Assembly (NCBI RefSeq): GCF_021347895.1
Contig: NC_067115.1
Span: 9,758,064-9,822,063 of the forward strand
Length of the DNA: 64,000 bases
Direction of reading: 5' to 3'
Source: Acanthochromis polyacanthus
Taxonomy: Eukaryota > Chordata > Actinopteri > Pomacentridae
Of this stretch, positions 45,221 through 58,350 are shown piece by piece. The notes beneath the pieces are model-generated. The model made no database searches and had not been told where the DNA came from. It saw only the letters and a list, made by a program, of their open reading frames with translations. Both the position numbers and the translations under genes were made by a program. Numbering within the stretch: position 1 is the stretch's first letter; every line of letters starts with the position of its first letter.

Positions 45221-48200
45221 CGAACACACCTGCAGCTGATGTTCTACCTTCAGTTTAAAGAGGAGTAAGACTACAAACATCACTGCAAACTTTACTGCTA
45301 ATGTGGCATTTTTCATTTTTATAGTACTTGAGTATACTATTGTTAAATGGTCGATGCTCAAGAAGAGATATCACATTTCTTTAGGACAGTAGAGTTTTTG
45401 TAGTAGTGCACCTGATCCGTTTACAAAATAATAAAGTGGAGCAGAGAATTACACAGTGATTGATAGTTGGCCTTTGTCGCCTCCTGTTGGCCTTTTCACT
45501 GCAGCTCACAACTCCGGTCTAAGAAATAAAAAAATAGAAAAAAGACTTTCTCTGCTGTTGGCAAACCTGAAAAAGAAGGACTGTGAATATAAAACAAAAT
45601 CCCTAAAATAACAGAAAATTAGTCGTCACATGATTAAAAAAATGACATCTCGCATTCACAGTAAAGAGGAGGATAAACAAAAACAAAAACAAAATAAACT
45701 GAAAAAGACAGCAATTTTTCTGTTATTTAGTGGTAAATGTAAAATTTAATAAATAGTTATTTGCTATTAGTTATTGGTGCATCTATATGGAAAAATGGGA
45801 AATTTCTGCTATTTATGCGTTTATATTTAAAAAAGTGAAAAATGTTTTTAAATTACAGAGAATGTGCTGGAGGTTCAGTGCACAGACTTTATTCTGTAAC
45901 TAAAAAACAGAAAATTTCAGCTAATTCATGCTTCAGCTAATGTGAAATAAGGAATGGTTTTTTTTTTTTTTTTAGTTTTTAGCAATAAAAACTGAACTTT
46001 TATGTCAGTTAGTGATGTGCCTAAAGTAAAAATAACTCTTGTCAAAAAATAATCAAACAAACCTTCTGTGATAAAAGTTGATTTCTTTATCAGCTTATGC
46101 ATGCTTCACAGTAAAATATTAGACTAAAATATAAGGGAAAGGTGTTGTATTAATCTCTTATTTGTTTCAACTTTGTTAATTCATTACATTTTCTCTGTTC
46201 CATTACAAACAAACAGAAAGGAGGACATGACAACAATTACATCCGCAGATATTTATTTAAATTCCAAAATGTGAATGAACAGTAATACACCTGAATCAAA
46301 AACTATGGACAGTTTTGGTTAAAATATGCGGTCATAATACACAGTTATTTACTAAAGTATATATACTGTCCAAATTCACCCGATTAAAGGGTTTCCAACA
46401 GCAGCAGAAATAGTTTTTAAAGCACTTTTGATGCAGAGAAGATCCATCAGTTTTTATTAGATGGAGAAAAATAATAAACCCCTACCTGCCTGCTGATTTT
46501 GTTCAACTTTGTATTACTTCAGGTTTGATTTACATCAATTACATCAAACAAAAAGGACTCGAGCCTGCTGCTCAATTCACAGCCTTTTATTGTGCAAACA
46601 AAAATTCGGCAGATATTGTCAACTTAAGCCAGGTGCACAGTTGTCATTGTGTAAACAGTTTAACAGGGATTTCATATCTATTGAATGATAAATCCAAAGG
46701 TGGGAGACACAAGAACAGAGACTTTTCTTAAAGTTACAGCAGTGAATGCGACAAAAATGTAAAAGGATCAGAAACGACATCTGTCAAAGGTGACAAACGA
46801 GAGGAAACATGACAAATCAAGCAACTCTGCCATGTCAGGGGGGAACAACATGTCAGAGATAAAGCAAACCTCTGTTAAAGGTGCAAGGATGAAGGTACAC
46901 AAATACAGCTGTCAACATCTGTCAAATCTGACAACACGACAAATTCAGTTCTTTATTAATGCCAAAGGGCTGAACTGTGTTTTAAGTGTTGATCCAGTAT
47001 GCTTCTCTGCAGAGCAATAAGTTTAAAATGTTGCAACTTCTGAAAAAAAGAGGATTTTTCTGTCCTCCAGAACTTTATGGTTCTGCAGAATTTTGGTTTG
47101 ATTGTACATAATCCAAGTTTTTTGTGCATATTGCTGTCATGTGTTCAGATATGTGCGTCCTTAAAGCTCTTTTTGTTTGTCCAACACACACCAGACAACA
47201 GGGACAAACTTTATAGCTGTAACTATATATAAATATGTATATTTATAGCTATATTTTAAAAAATGTTTTGTATGTGTATCTCATGTCTTTTTCTACTTTG
47301 AGTCTGGTGACATGTGTTTAGCGTGTTTGCACAGTGAAAGCCTATGAATGAAGTAGTGTGTCGCTGTTATCGTGTTGAGAAGCTCCTGTTTCAGTGGCGA
47401 TTTGCTGGAGGATGTGCAGAGAACCCTGTCTCTATTAGATTTCTTGGTGATACTGATGTCATCAAACTTGCTTTAAAAGGCCACAACTGCTACTTTGAGT
47501 TGAAATGAAGCACAACAAAGCTGCATCTGTTTAAATCACTTAAAATACATTTTACCATCTTGGAAATGTTGCCCACATGTTACATTTCCCGTCTAAGGAA
47601 AATGTCTTCGTCTTTTTTTTTTCCTAACAGACTTGACTAAAGTAATACTTTGTTTTCTGGGCATATAAATAAATCTTTAAATAAACCTCGGATCAACACA
47701 TTTTCTCACTGAAACCAAACAGATTAGAATTTGTGTAGAAGTAAATGTAAAACAAATAGTCGATTGACTGAACATTGATTAGAAACTATTTTGATAGTCA
47801 TTTTTGATGTAAAAATACCAAAATTTCATGGTTCTGGCTTTTTGACAGCTGCCCTCAAGTGAACCATTCAGAATGAGCAGCTGCCTCTCAGTCCACTAGA
47901 TTCATTTATTTTTTTACTGCTGCTTCTTTTAACTAATGCTACGACCGGCTCTGTAGGCCGCAACAAAGGAGGAAATGCACAGAAGGTTTTAAGTGTTTAA
48001 GGTTATGTATTGAGAACAAAACATAATAATGCGGTGCGGTAGTTAGGATCAGTAGTGTGTGAGGGTGTGTGGTGGTAGTGGACAGTGTGTAGTGTGTGTT
48101 GTCAGTGTAAAACAAAACTAAATACCACCAAGGACTGCATGGCTGGCTGTAGGTGTGGAGTGAAGCAGAGAGAAGCTGACCAGAGGCAAAGAGAGAGCTC

Positions 48201-51200
48201 TGCCTCATCCAGCTGGCTTATACAGCCTGGTGCACTCCACAGGTGTGGCTGGTTAGTTGATTACAGCTCCGCCCAGCCAGAGACCTGTAAGAGGAGCAGC
48301 AGAAGACAAAGGCTCTGGGGCCATGACACTAACTCTAAAATGTTTCAGCCATGTGCAAAACTCACCAACTGTTCAGCTGTTGGCGGCAAGAGTGAACACA
48401 AAAGTCTTCATGCTCTCCCAGCATCTGGTGAACTGAACAGCCAGTGGATTGTTTTTATCTTTGTTGTCAGTGTCACCCCAACAATAGGAACACCTTGGTG
48501 TTGGCACATTATTATTGACAAGGACTGCTACTGTGGTTTTATGTTGCTTGTTTTGCTTCAACTTCAGCCAGTGTTTACTTTTCTCCTGCCCTCCATGCTA
48601 GCATATATTGCATTTTAATACAGCCCTAGTCTTAATAACGCTGTTCTTAGTCACATATTTTTCAGTTTCTTTTGTCAACCAGCAGAACAAATGAAACTCT
48701 TCAAGGATAAATGTTATTCAATGTTAACCAGCGCTCACTTGAGAGCCATTTCTAAACTGACAAACTCACCAAACACTTGGATAAAATCAATGGTTGATTA
48801 CTCAGGAAGAAAGTCAGAAGTGATAAAGTCCTGCTCTCACACATTCATTTACATCTGTGTCTGCTGCCTTGTGGTCAACTGCTTCGATCCATGCAGAGAG
48901 AGTCTTCTTCCTGAAGTATTTCAAGCTGCAAACACTGAAACAGGCCCTTTTACAACAGAACTATAACCGGGAGTTTACAGTCACGGTAACGTTAACCATC
49001 TTTGTGGTTTTATGAGCTTGTTGATATGTGACCTTTGGAGCTTGTATGCTTGTGGAAGCAAAGTTGTTACTAAAAAGGAGCTAACTGCACAGTATGGTGG
49101 TGTGGATCATGTGTAATGATGGATTTGGTGACACAATCGGACACATTGGAGGTGGGAATGCCAATGAGTTTGGTGGTTAAATAAGTTGTTTTTAAGAGTT
49201 TTTTTTCTTATTGGTGACTGTAAGCAGATGGATAAAACTGATGGCACCAAACAGAACTGACTTAACAGTCGTACATTATGAGAGGTTACTGTCCAGTGTA
49301 ACGCCAAAGTAAGACTCCATCACTTTTACCTTTCTTGCATGCAATATCATATAGGTATTAAGGCAAATACATTCCAGTTATCCTACTAAAATAAAAATAG
49401 AATATAGATTGAACCGCAGTTCACATATGTGGCCACAAGATGTCAGTGTTACACAGCTGCACAGCTTTTTGTCTCACTCTCATTCCCTGCCTCACTTCTC
49501 TCCGCTAACACTCTCTCATATGCTCATGCAGCTTAAGCACCATGCTGCCTTTATTAACAATATCATAACCACACTTCCAGTCACTGTTCCATCTCCCTTC
49601 ATCCCCTCCAGGAAGCCCGCACTGCCACGCACGTCTACTCTAATTTAACAGAGATTAGCAGAGGAAACCCGTCTGTTGCTCTTGTTTCGACCCCTCCTTC
49701 CACCCCTGCTCTGTGGTCGGTTTGATCTCCGTCCTTGGCCGTCAGCTGGTGAACAGAACTATTTTGGGTGGGTGCGAGGGGATTTTTCGGCCTGTTGATT
49801 GTACTGAGTCATAGGGATTGGCTCTGCTTTTCAGCTGGAGGATGCAGGGAGAGTAGAAGCACTTTCTGGTGCTAAAATAAGGGAACTTGCACAGCTCCAT
49901 CCATATGCAATGATGACAAAACTGGGAACAAATTCAACACTTATCTTGCACGCCTGTAAGTACAAAGACAGGGAGAGGAAGAGGAAAATGTTAGAGGTCA
50001 TTGTGTTGTGGCTCATGATGAATAAAAACATGGTTTTCTTTCCATTAAAAGCAAAAAAAAAAATTCTATACAACTTTAATTGAACACATCTTCAAGACCG
50101 TAAACCAGAAATACATCTCAACTCTTGACCGAATGCACCAAAGTTTCAAAGGAAAGTCCAACTAACTATTGTACTGACTACAGAACGGAGCGCATACACA
50201 TTCTCATTGCTTCCTTTCCCCTTTTCCTCTCTATAAGGAGATGAAAAGATCTTTCATGTTGTTTCCTCTTGTTGCATTATTTATTGCTGTGTGGCGCTTT
50301 ATTAGCCGGTTTCATCTCAGATTTCGCGGGCTGTTTTTTGGGGAAGCCTTTGAAATGTGTTTCTGACTCCAAACAATCCTTTTCCCACTTTCTCCCAATT
50401 GCTCCAGTCGCCTCTTCTCTCACGATAAAAAAAAAAAAACAACCAAAAAAACTATATTTTCAAAGCGAATTGAGCTACCCTGTGAAGCTAAAATCCATTC
50501 AATACTGTCCTAAGGAAGGAACGGAGATGTTCTTGTTTCGTTCGCTGACATGAAAGCAGAACAGAGGATCCTCTTTGTCATTAGCCTTATTAGGATCATT
50601 AGCGCAGTATGGATGAACTTCAAATGACTGGCTTGGAGTTATTTGTGTTACCATAGAAGCAACATGAGTACTATTTTATGTACCGTGCGAACGAAGTGGT
50701 TGCGCTTCTTAAGAAAGCTGATATGTTTTCAGATGCAGCCACTAGATGGTGGAGCCACTCTTAATTCAAAAAGAGACTAACTGGGAGAGCAGAGGAGAAC
50801 TGGAGGTGCTGGAGCATATTTGAACAGATTTGGGGATTGTTAAAAACCAGGTAAGAAATTCAAATAAGCCGGTTTCATTCTGGTATTTAGAAAAACACAT
50901 TGCCATCTTAAACAGCTTTTGAAGCATCTGTATATTTTTCCATCTGCTAGGAAAAGTGTAGCATGAAAGAAAGAAGCAGGGCAAGCCAAAAACATTTACT
51001 TCGACACGAAATAACAATGAGTTTGACTTGCTTGCAATGGTTTGTCCTGGAAAGATTTGACTGACCACGCACTGATCTCAGTTTGTTTTGATAGATGAGA
51101 CCTGGAAACATAAGCTTTATGTGCAAATTGGGGATTGTGCAATACTTTAGAATGACTTTTTATATTTTAAAATGTTTTTTTATATATATAAGTCACCTTG

Positions 51201-52509
51201 TGATTTTGATTTTGACCTGACTTTAGAAATAAAGATTATTGTAGCATCAACCAGAGCATTACAGTAGACGGTCTGACAAAAAAGCATGTCTTAAATTAAG
51301 ACTAAAAAGACTGCTTGGTAAGAAAAAAAACACATTTGACTTTTTCAAAGACCCTAAACTTGCCTTCCTGTATAGAAATTATCCAAGAAATCTATTTCCA
51401 TCCTGATAGTACTACTTAATAACATGAGTTAAAGATTATGTTCTGTAAAACATGCAGTTGAAGTTGAAATCTTCATGATAAATAAAGATGAAAAGGGTTC
51501 CAGATGAAGACATTACTGAAACCCAGTGCGTCAGTGGTGTGTCTAATGCATAAATGGATGAAATGGTTTCCTCTCATCAGGGAGTGAATATAGACAGAGG
51601 GGTATGTTACTGTAAATTACAATAAGGACAGAAAAGTCTCCTTTGGCTGGTTAAGAGCTTAGAGCAGCACCAGCATGACTTTGAATCAAAGGGGCCATCA
51701 TATTGGGCGAGAGACGAGATGAAGGTAAAAGAAGAAAAAAAGGCGAGTAGATTTTGGGTAGCATGTGGAGAATTGGTGGTGGGGGTTGAAACCTATGTAA
51801 ACTTAATGGTTCAGCGGGTTTTTTTCTCCCCTCTCCTCCTCAACATGGTTCCTTGCATCTTTATCAGGAAGCTCCAACCACTCTGCAGTTGATGGTGGAT
51901 AAGCCCAGCAGGCCTGATTTGGTTTGAACTCGTCTTTTATTCATTCCATCTCTCCCAGTACCCACACCTCCACCATGGCCCGGTTTCTCCTGGCAGGCCT
52001 TAATCTCTCTCCCTAATCGGCTGGAGACGTGAGGCTTTGCCATTCCCCACAGGGCTGCGCATGGGATGTGGCCAAGTTTTCAGAGTGAGCGGCGGAGGTA
52101 CTCGGTGCAACAATGACAGAGGCGTTTGTCACTCCTCAGGTAAAGAGAACTCAGAGAACAGAATCTGCTGCTGAAGAAGGGAAGCTGAGGTCATGCTACA
52201 TCACGCCTAAATGTTAGCAGAACTAGAGAACCCGCAGTAACCAGCTGATCCAGCCACTTGTGTGCAGCATCAAACGCACAACAACACTTTGATTCTCTAA
52301 AGGGAGTCTTCCTCAAGGTTCCTATTGTGGACCCGAGTCATAATAAACACACATAAACAGCTCTGGCTTTCATGTCGTCCTTATAAAAGAGGAATAAATA
52401 AGTACAATCCACTTCAGTGAGGGCCTTTGTGGGGAGGAAGCAGCTGGAGATGGCACCGGGCCCTGGTATTGTTTGCCAGCGGCTCCCAAATCGGACCACG
52501 GTGCCTAGC

Positions 52510-52517
52510 TGACGTCA
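52510..52517. promoter_or_regulatory. Full palindromic CRE-type site (TGACGTCA)
   Basis: Perfect 8-base CREB/ATF palindrome in a CpG-containing, GC-richer stretch about 7.4 kb upstream of the putative frmpd1 promoter. One such site can occur by chance. Confidence 0.3.
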
Positions 52518-55500
52518 CCCATATGAACGTGACAGGCGTGAGTCTGAAAGTGCTCCTGTCGTCATTTCGGGTCACTTCAGAGTTCTGTTTACGCCTCTTC
52601 GTATGATCAGGCTTCTCATGTAACCAGAAATGGTCCAAATACCTTTGATAATTTCCTCAGAAAAACAGAGATCAAACAAAATTTCGTGTTTAGTGAGGAA
52701 GGAAATTGCGCGTGTCTCTGAGGTTTAGCTGTTGAAAACTCACCTCTTGTATGGGACTTGCTTTAGAGGATTTCTGGGCCTGAATATCGAACAATATGGT
52801 ATTTTTCTCGCTCCCTTTCTCTGCCCTGAGTTGGTGTTTTCTTGCTAATTCTGCCTCTCCCTTAGATGTGGTTCAAGCTATTTACAAATCCAACTTTTGG
52901 AATGAGTGTCCAACTCCCTTTCGTCTGGGATTAGATAGAAAGCGAGCGGGATGAGGGATGGGGAGGGAGCGGATCATAGCACACACAGTGCTGCTGAGGA
53001 CAAACTTGAAAGGATTAGAGAGGGGGGAGAAAATACAAAAAATGTCTAGCAAGAAATAAAAGTGCGTGTTATTTGTTGTCGGCCACAAAGTGAGATCAGT
53101 GGAGCTTCAAAGGACATCTGATTAGTGCTGTGAAGTCACCAGATACTGTCAGGAAAAAGTGTGGCCAAGGAGCTGTATGGGATATTTACTGATACACAGA
53201 GCATGGCTTCAGCTCAGTGCCAGCTGGCAGCAGATACTGAGAAGTTGACTGAGAAAGTGTATGGGAGGCCAGCAACGATGATAAAACTAAAAGAAAAGGG
53301 AGAGGTATGTTTTAAGTTAAAGCATATGAAAGCTCACAGCGAAATAAGGTGGTGCTCATTAGTGCAGAGGAAGTGTACTGAGTTCATGTTTTTCATATGG
53401 CTGTTTGGTCAGATGCTAAATCTATCACCTAATCACAGTCATAATTAATTTGCAGTATTTTCTGATGGAAAAGTCTTTTTATTTATTCTCCTCCAAAGAT
53501 TTCAGAGAATGGAGCTAATGACATTAGGCTGCTTTCAGCTGCAATAATGTGAGTCGGTATTTACAATAATGGTAGCCTATATGGCACTTTCAGCAGTTTT
53601 TCCATTCTGCTGTAGTTCAGCAGCTTCAGCTGGTCATTTAGAGCGCACCAAAATAACTCCAGTTCTATGAGCTTCCAGAAAATAAAACAATAGAGTTTTG
53701 TTATTATGGCACATATGGTGAATTTTACATCGTTAACTGAGTGATTCAAGATTTTGTTGTTTATTTTAAAGGTTTTAAATGGGTTAATGCTGCCTTATTC
53801 TGAAGAACATCAACTTACATTACTCTTCCATGTTTAGAACACTAAGTTCGACCAGCTACATGATCTTGGATGTTTTGAGATCCAGGTACAAAAATAAAGG
53901 TGATCGAGCCTTCGCAGTGGCTCTTAATCTCTGATGCAGCTTTCCTTGCCGGGTGGGGACTGTTAAGACTCAAGAAATTTTGAAAAGTCCCATATTTATT
54001 TCCCATACAAGGAAAACACCAACATCTCCTTTTCAGTGAATTAATTAAAGTTCCACATGTCTGCACAGAGCTTCTTTCAGCTCAAAATATTACAAAGGTG
54101 GTTAATTTTCTCTATGACTGTATAACACAGCTGCTTTTAGCATTGTTCTACATAGGTTGTTTTGCTTTAAAAAACAATGAGCTGATACTGTTCTTGCCCC
54201 CTTCAGGAAGAAGACTCTCTCTGTGTCTGTGATTTATGGCCAGAGCTGGGTAATTATTGGTGACTTAGGAATTCGTACTCACTTGGGAAGCTGCAAAGCT
54301 AACTAAATGATGGGAGGGCTTAAGGAATGGCAAAACATATGTTTTCTTTCTTAATTTTTATTTACCACCTCTAAGTTTATAACAATCACAAAACACACAA
54401 AAACGTGGATTTTCACGAAATGGGATGCTTAAATCCCTGCTGAAGACCAATCTTTTCCCTTTGGTATTCAGTCCCTTTATCTCCCATTGTGCTGTATCAT
54501 TTGTTATTTTATTGTGTATTTATTTGGATTTGTCTTGAAGTCATTGTGGTTTATGGTTCGCTATTTTAATTTTAATTTGGCATCAATGTCAGCCGATGGT
54601 GATTTTAAGGAAAATGATACTACTCAAACAGGATATTTAAATTTCAGAAAAATTGTGCTCGATGTCTAGAACTAGTCTTTTCTGGGTTTAACTAATTAGT
54701 GTTTAGACCAATGCAACAATTTCTTCTTAGTACTTTTTAGTACTTTAATACATTTTCTCCCCCAAAAACAACCATCAAAGTAGTTTCTAGAACTGCCCTT
54801 AAAGTTTCGACACAGTTTGACTCACTTTTTGCTAGAGAACCCTCTAATGAGGGAGTTTGCTTGGAATGAACCAGATTGTGTAAACTATTATCCAACCACG
54901 TCTGATGGCAAAACTCTGACAAGCAGTTTAAATGAAGCGCGTTGGCTCTCTTTAACTCTTTAACTGTTGTTTCACACCAACTGCAAGTGCAACACTGGCC
55001 AGAGTGAGCCCATTATTTTCAATGGAGAGCGACCCTGCCAAGGAGCACTTCAACAGAGCCAAAACAGAACGCACTGCTTTGATTTTCCGCCAGACTTTGT
55101 AGCCAAAGTTCAACTAAATTGAACTTGGACCCCAAATATGCTGACCCTCACAAGTGCGTCCAGCCGCATCGCAGCGCTAACTGGAGGCCAAAGTTGTGAT
55201 GATGCTAATTTCACTGAAAAGAATAGGAAGAGGCAAAGAAGAATTATGTAACTCCACTCTCAAATTCTCCTTTATCTTAGGTGTAAGAAAACAAAAACAA
55301 AACTACAGCATGGTGGAAAATATTAAAAAAAAGAATGGAATACCAGATTACAAATTTAACATCATGACTGTGCCCATTCCAAAGTTTTCTTTAGAGTCTT
55401 GGTTAATGTAATGTGACTGACTGTACACAAACTATTAGAGAAGTTAGGATGGACTGCAGGCACCTACCAGGATGCACGAAGTTGAAATTTTATATTACTG

Positions 55501-55689
55501 AGCCTGACATAGTGAGTGGCATTATCAGACTGATGATGTGTCTGCAGTGCAAAGCTCCAGTGTGTCACATTGCATTCTGTAGGTGCAGCTCGCCAACACA
55601 TGCTGGCCTTATGTTTGGCAGAATGTCTGTCTTCAATGCACATTGTTAGACCTCTTCTCTCACACAGAAGAAAGAAAGAGGCAGACAAA

Positions 55690-55711
55690 GAGAGAGAGAG
55701 AGAGAGAGAGA
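55690..55711. repeat. (GA)n microsatellite
   Basis: Pure GA run followed by A-rich sequence. Confidence 0.9.
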
Positions 55712-56362
55712 AAGAAAAAAGAACCTTCATTTTCCTTTCCATCTGGTCCACATCTAGCTGGCATGCAGATAGTTACAGAAAACCAGAGACATGACTGTGG
55801 GAAAAAAATTGTTTCTTTACCATCAAACAGCCCCAGGTGCAGAAAAACAAAAGCACATTGAGCACCTGATTTACTCGAATGCTACCTTAGGTCTTTCCAT
55901 AGGTTTTTTTCAGCTATTTGTGATTGGTAAACATTTTCTGGATGATTTCGTTTAAATCGGCTAAAATGCAGCTTGGGTGGCCTCGGTAAGAAAATGAACT
56001 CCTCCATTGTCCGTGGAAAACTTGGTCAGACCCTTTGGTATAAACTTCAAAATGAGATTATTTGCATCAAAGAGTGCATGTGTCTATTTAAATCTGATTT
56101 ATTAAGCAGCTGAGTAACATGAAACAAAATGCATGTAACTGCTGTTCAATTGAAACAAGTGCCACAGCATCATGAGAATACATTAGTCATCAACAGGAAG
56201 CTGATACTAATAGCTCCCAAGTTGTGGTTTGGAAGGACACATGTCGTGACAATTAACCAGGGGCTGGAGGAAGCGACTTACTGGCAACACAATGCCCCAG
56301 AGCGGCCTGATATATGCCTGTCTGATAAACACTTTGGTCGGAGGAAAAACCAAGTGTCAGCC

Positions 56363-56590
56363 GGATATGCTTTTGAAGTCTGCTTGTATAGTTTTTTGTA
56401 GATAAAAGAGATAGGTGCCTTTGTTGTTGGAGGCAGGAGGAATGTGAGAATAGAAGCTGCCATTTTGTGTCATTATATCCGCTTTCATATTGGTTCCCAT
56501 TGAAAAAGGCACGTACAGTATTTACAGGAAAGGCAAAGCTCCATTACCTGCGAGTTTTATGTTACCTTGAGGTAGTGGAGGTTAAAAAGA
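56363..56590 (+). repeat. Dispersed duplication, copy A
   Basis: Shares TGCTTTTGAAGTCTGCTTGT, AAAAAGGCACGTACAGTA, TTACAGGAAAGGCAAAGCTC and the final GAGGTTAAAA with 57706-57910, with an insertion around 56430-56460. Confidence 0.75.
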
Positions 56591-57548
56591 CTAATGGCCT
56601 TTGATGAAATGGAGCAACACTTAAGCCCCAGAAACCAAGAGGTCTTTGATCACTTAACCTGATCTTCTTATATTTAACAGCAAGACCCAAGGAACAAGCA
56701 TGGGAACAGGCTGCACCTCCTTTGATGATCTGCACTGAGTTCACATGTGCACCTCCAGCAGAGGAAGCATTGCATTGTAATAGTATAAATCATACTGCCA
56801 AGACAGGATTGTGAGGAAACTGTGTGAACAAGTTTACTGGAACACACATGTAAAAGTCGAGTTCAGACTCTGCTTCTTGTATTGAGCACTAAAACTTCTG
56901 CTAAAGCTGATCAATATTTTTCATTAATAATGAAACAAATGCAAAGTGACAGATGAAGCTTGTATGTGGTTCCTTTTAGGTGGAGTGGAACCTGTCACCC
57001 TGAAAATGTAAAAGGTATTTGATGATCTCCTAATAAATCTACCCAAGTAGTTTATCTGCTAAAACCAAACAGGAAAATGAGAGTAAAAACTGGAATATTC
57101 AGTCAACTACATCTAATAATAATGGTCCCACATGAGACACAAACCCGTTTCCCCTTCGTAAAAGTGCTGTTTGACTTAAACTACCTTCCTCAAATGCAGA
57201 CCTGTCAGTCTTTACACAACCTGAAAAAACTTGTATGACTGTTTTGTGCAAACACTCATTTACTTACATTGTTTTGGGAGTCACTAGCAGATGACTAATT
57301 CTGTTCTTAAGGTGTTAGAATGTGTATTCACCTTCACTGTTCTCATCAGTGCTATATTTACAGCTGCATGACACGACTGTTATGAGTGGAAAAGTACTGT
57401 ACTGTATATACCCAGCAATAATACTATCAAAATGATAGTATGTTGCAGTAAGAGAACCAGGTATTTCCCATAAACTATGTATAAATCTTCAGTTTCTGAA
57501 AAGTGAAACCAACGCAGAAGCGCCTTAAACCTGCAGTCTGTCTATAAG

Positions 57549-57561
57549 TCAGCAGAGGGCG
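57549..57561 (+). promoter_or_regulatory. CTCF-like motif in repeat, copy 1
   Basis: TCAGCAGAGGGCG, one base from the CTCF core CCASYAGRKGGCR. Confidence 0.4.
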
Positions 57562-58059
57562 ACTCCTCTGGTTGCAAAAGAAGTCTGATTGCGCAGAAGT
57601 CTGTGAGAAAATGATCCTACTTCTCACTTGATTTGTTTCCTCAGTCAACATTTTCTTAATGAGTTTGTGGTCTCAATCAGTGGTTTCAAGTCTCCTTCAA
57701 TACGGTCAGACATGCTTTTGAAGTCTGCTTGTATATTTTTCTAGCAGATAAAAGAAACAGGTGCCTTTGTGGTCAGTGGCAGGAGAAATATTATTATATC
57801 CTCTTTCACATTGGTTCAGATTGAAAAAGGCACGTACAGTAGTTACAGGAAAGGCAAAGCTCAATTCTGCATGCTTATTGTTCCCTTGAGGCAATAGAGG
57901 TTAAAAGGTGTGAAAGCCAAATGTATTACTGGTAAGGACAAGGCCAAGTGTTTAGAACCAGATATTTTCCATGGACTGTAAATAAAAATAGGCGTACCTT
58001 TCAGGTCTGAAAAATGAAACTAAAATAGAAGCGCCTTAAACCTGCATTCTTATTATCAC

Positions 58060-58072
58060 CCAGCAGGGGGCG
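58060..58072 (+). promoter_or_regulatory. CTCF-like motif in repeat, copy 2
   Basis: CCAGCAGGGGGCG, an exact match to the CTCF core consensus, within the second unit of the repeat cluster. Confidence 0.5.
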
Positions 58073-58350
58073 AGCAATTGTGTAGAAGTGTATGAGAAAA
58101 TGAGCCTCTTGATTTGTTACCCTAGACAACATTTTACAAATGAATTTATGGTCTCAGGTGCTAGTTTCAAGTCTCCTTTAATACTACATGATGTTCATTT
58201 TGTAAATTATGATCCCATTTAGAGGAAAATGTATGAAAAAGTAGGGCATGATTTAGTACACCCTCTGGTTGGCCGTTTCCTTTGTTTTTTTGTGTCAGGT
58301 TTCAAAAAACTGATATGTTGAAGCCAAAAATGCCTAATGCAAGACTTCAA

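Larger units (their letters stand above)
45221..56360. other. Upstream intergenic DNA, no gene recognised
   Basis: Mostly AT-rich with scattered poly(A/T). Open frames here (for example 48085-48618) have no recognisable domain or plausible splice partners. 48000-48350 has GT-rich and GC-richer text that may be part of an old retroelement. GC-richer blocks at about 50.3-50.7 and 51.8-52.6 kb could be regulatory. The neighbouring gene on this side was not found. Confidence 0.45.
57480..58350 (+). repeat. Interspersed repeat cluster with duplicated segments
   Basis: Contains copy B of the dispersed duplication (57706-57910) between two copies of another unit (57480-57705 and 57967-58190). Both units share GAAGCGCCTTAAACCTGCA, a CAGCAG(A/G)GGGCGA motif, TGAGAAAATGA and TTTCAAGTCTCCTT. 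Related to 62120-62370. Ends are approximate. Confidence 0.7.

Noticed and set aside
48085..48618. 177-codon open frame, plus strand
   Set aside because: Low-complexity start in GT-rich text, odd composition, no domain, and no credible splice or promoter context; likely chance in repeat-like DNA.
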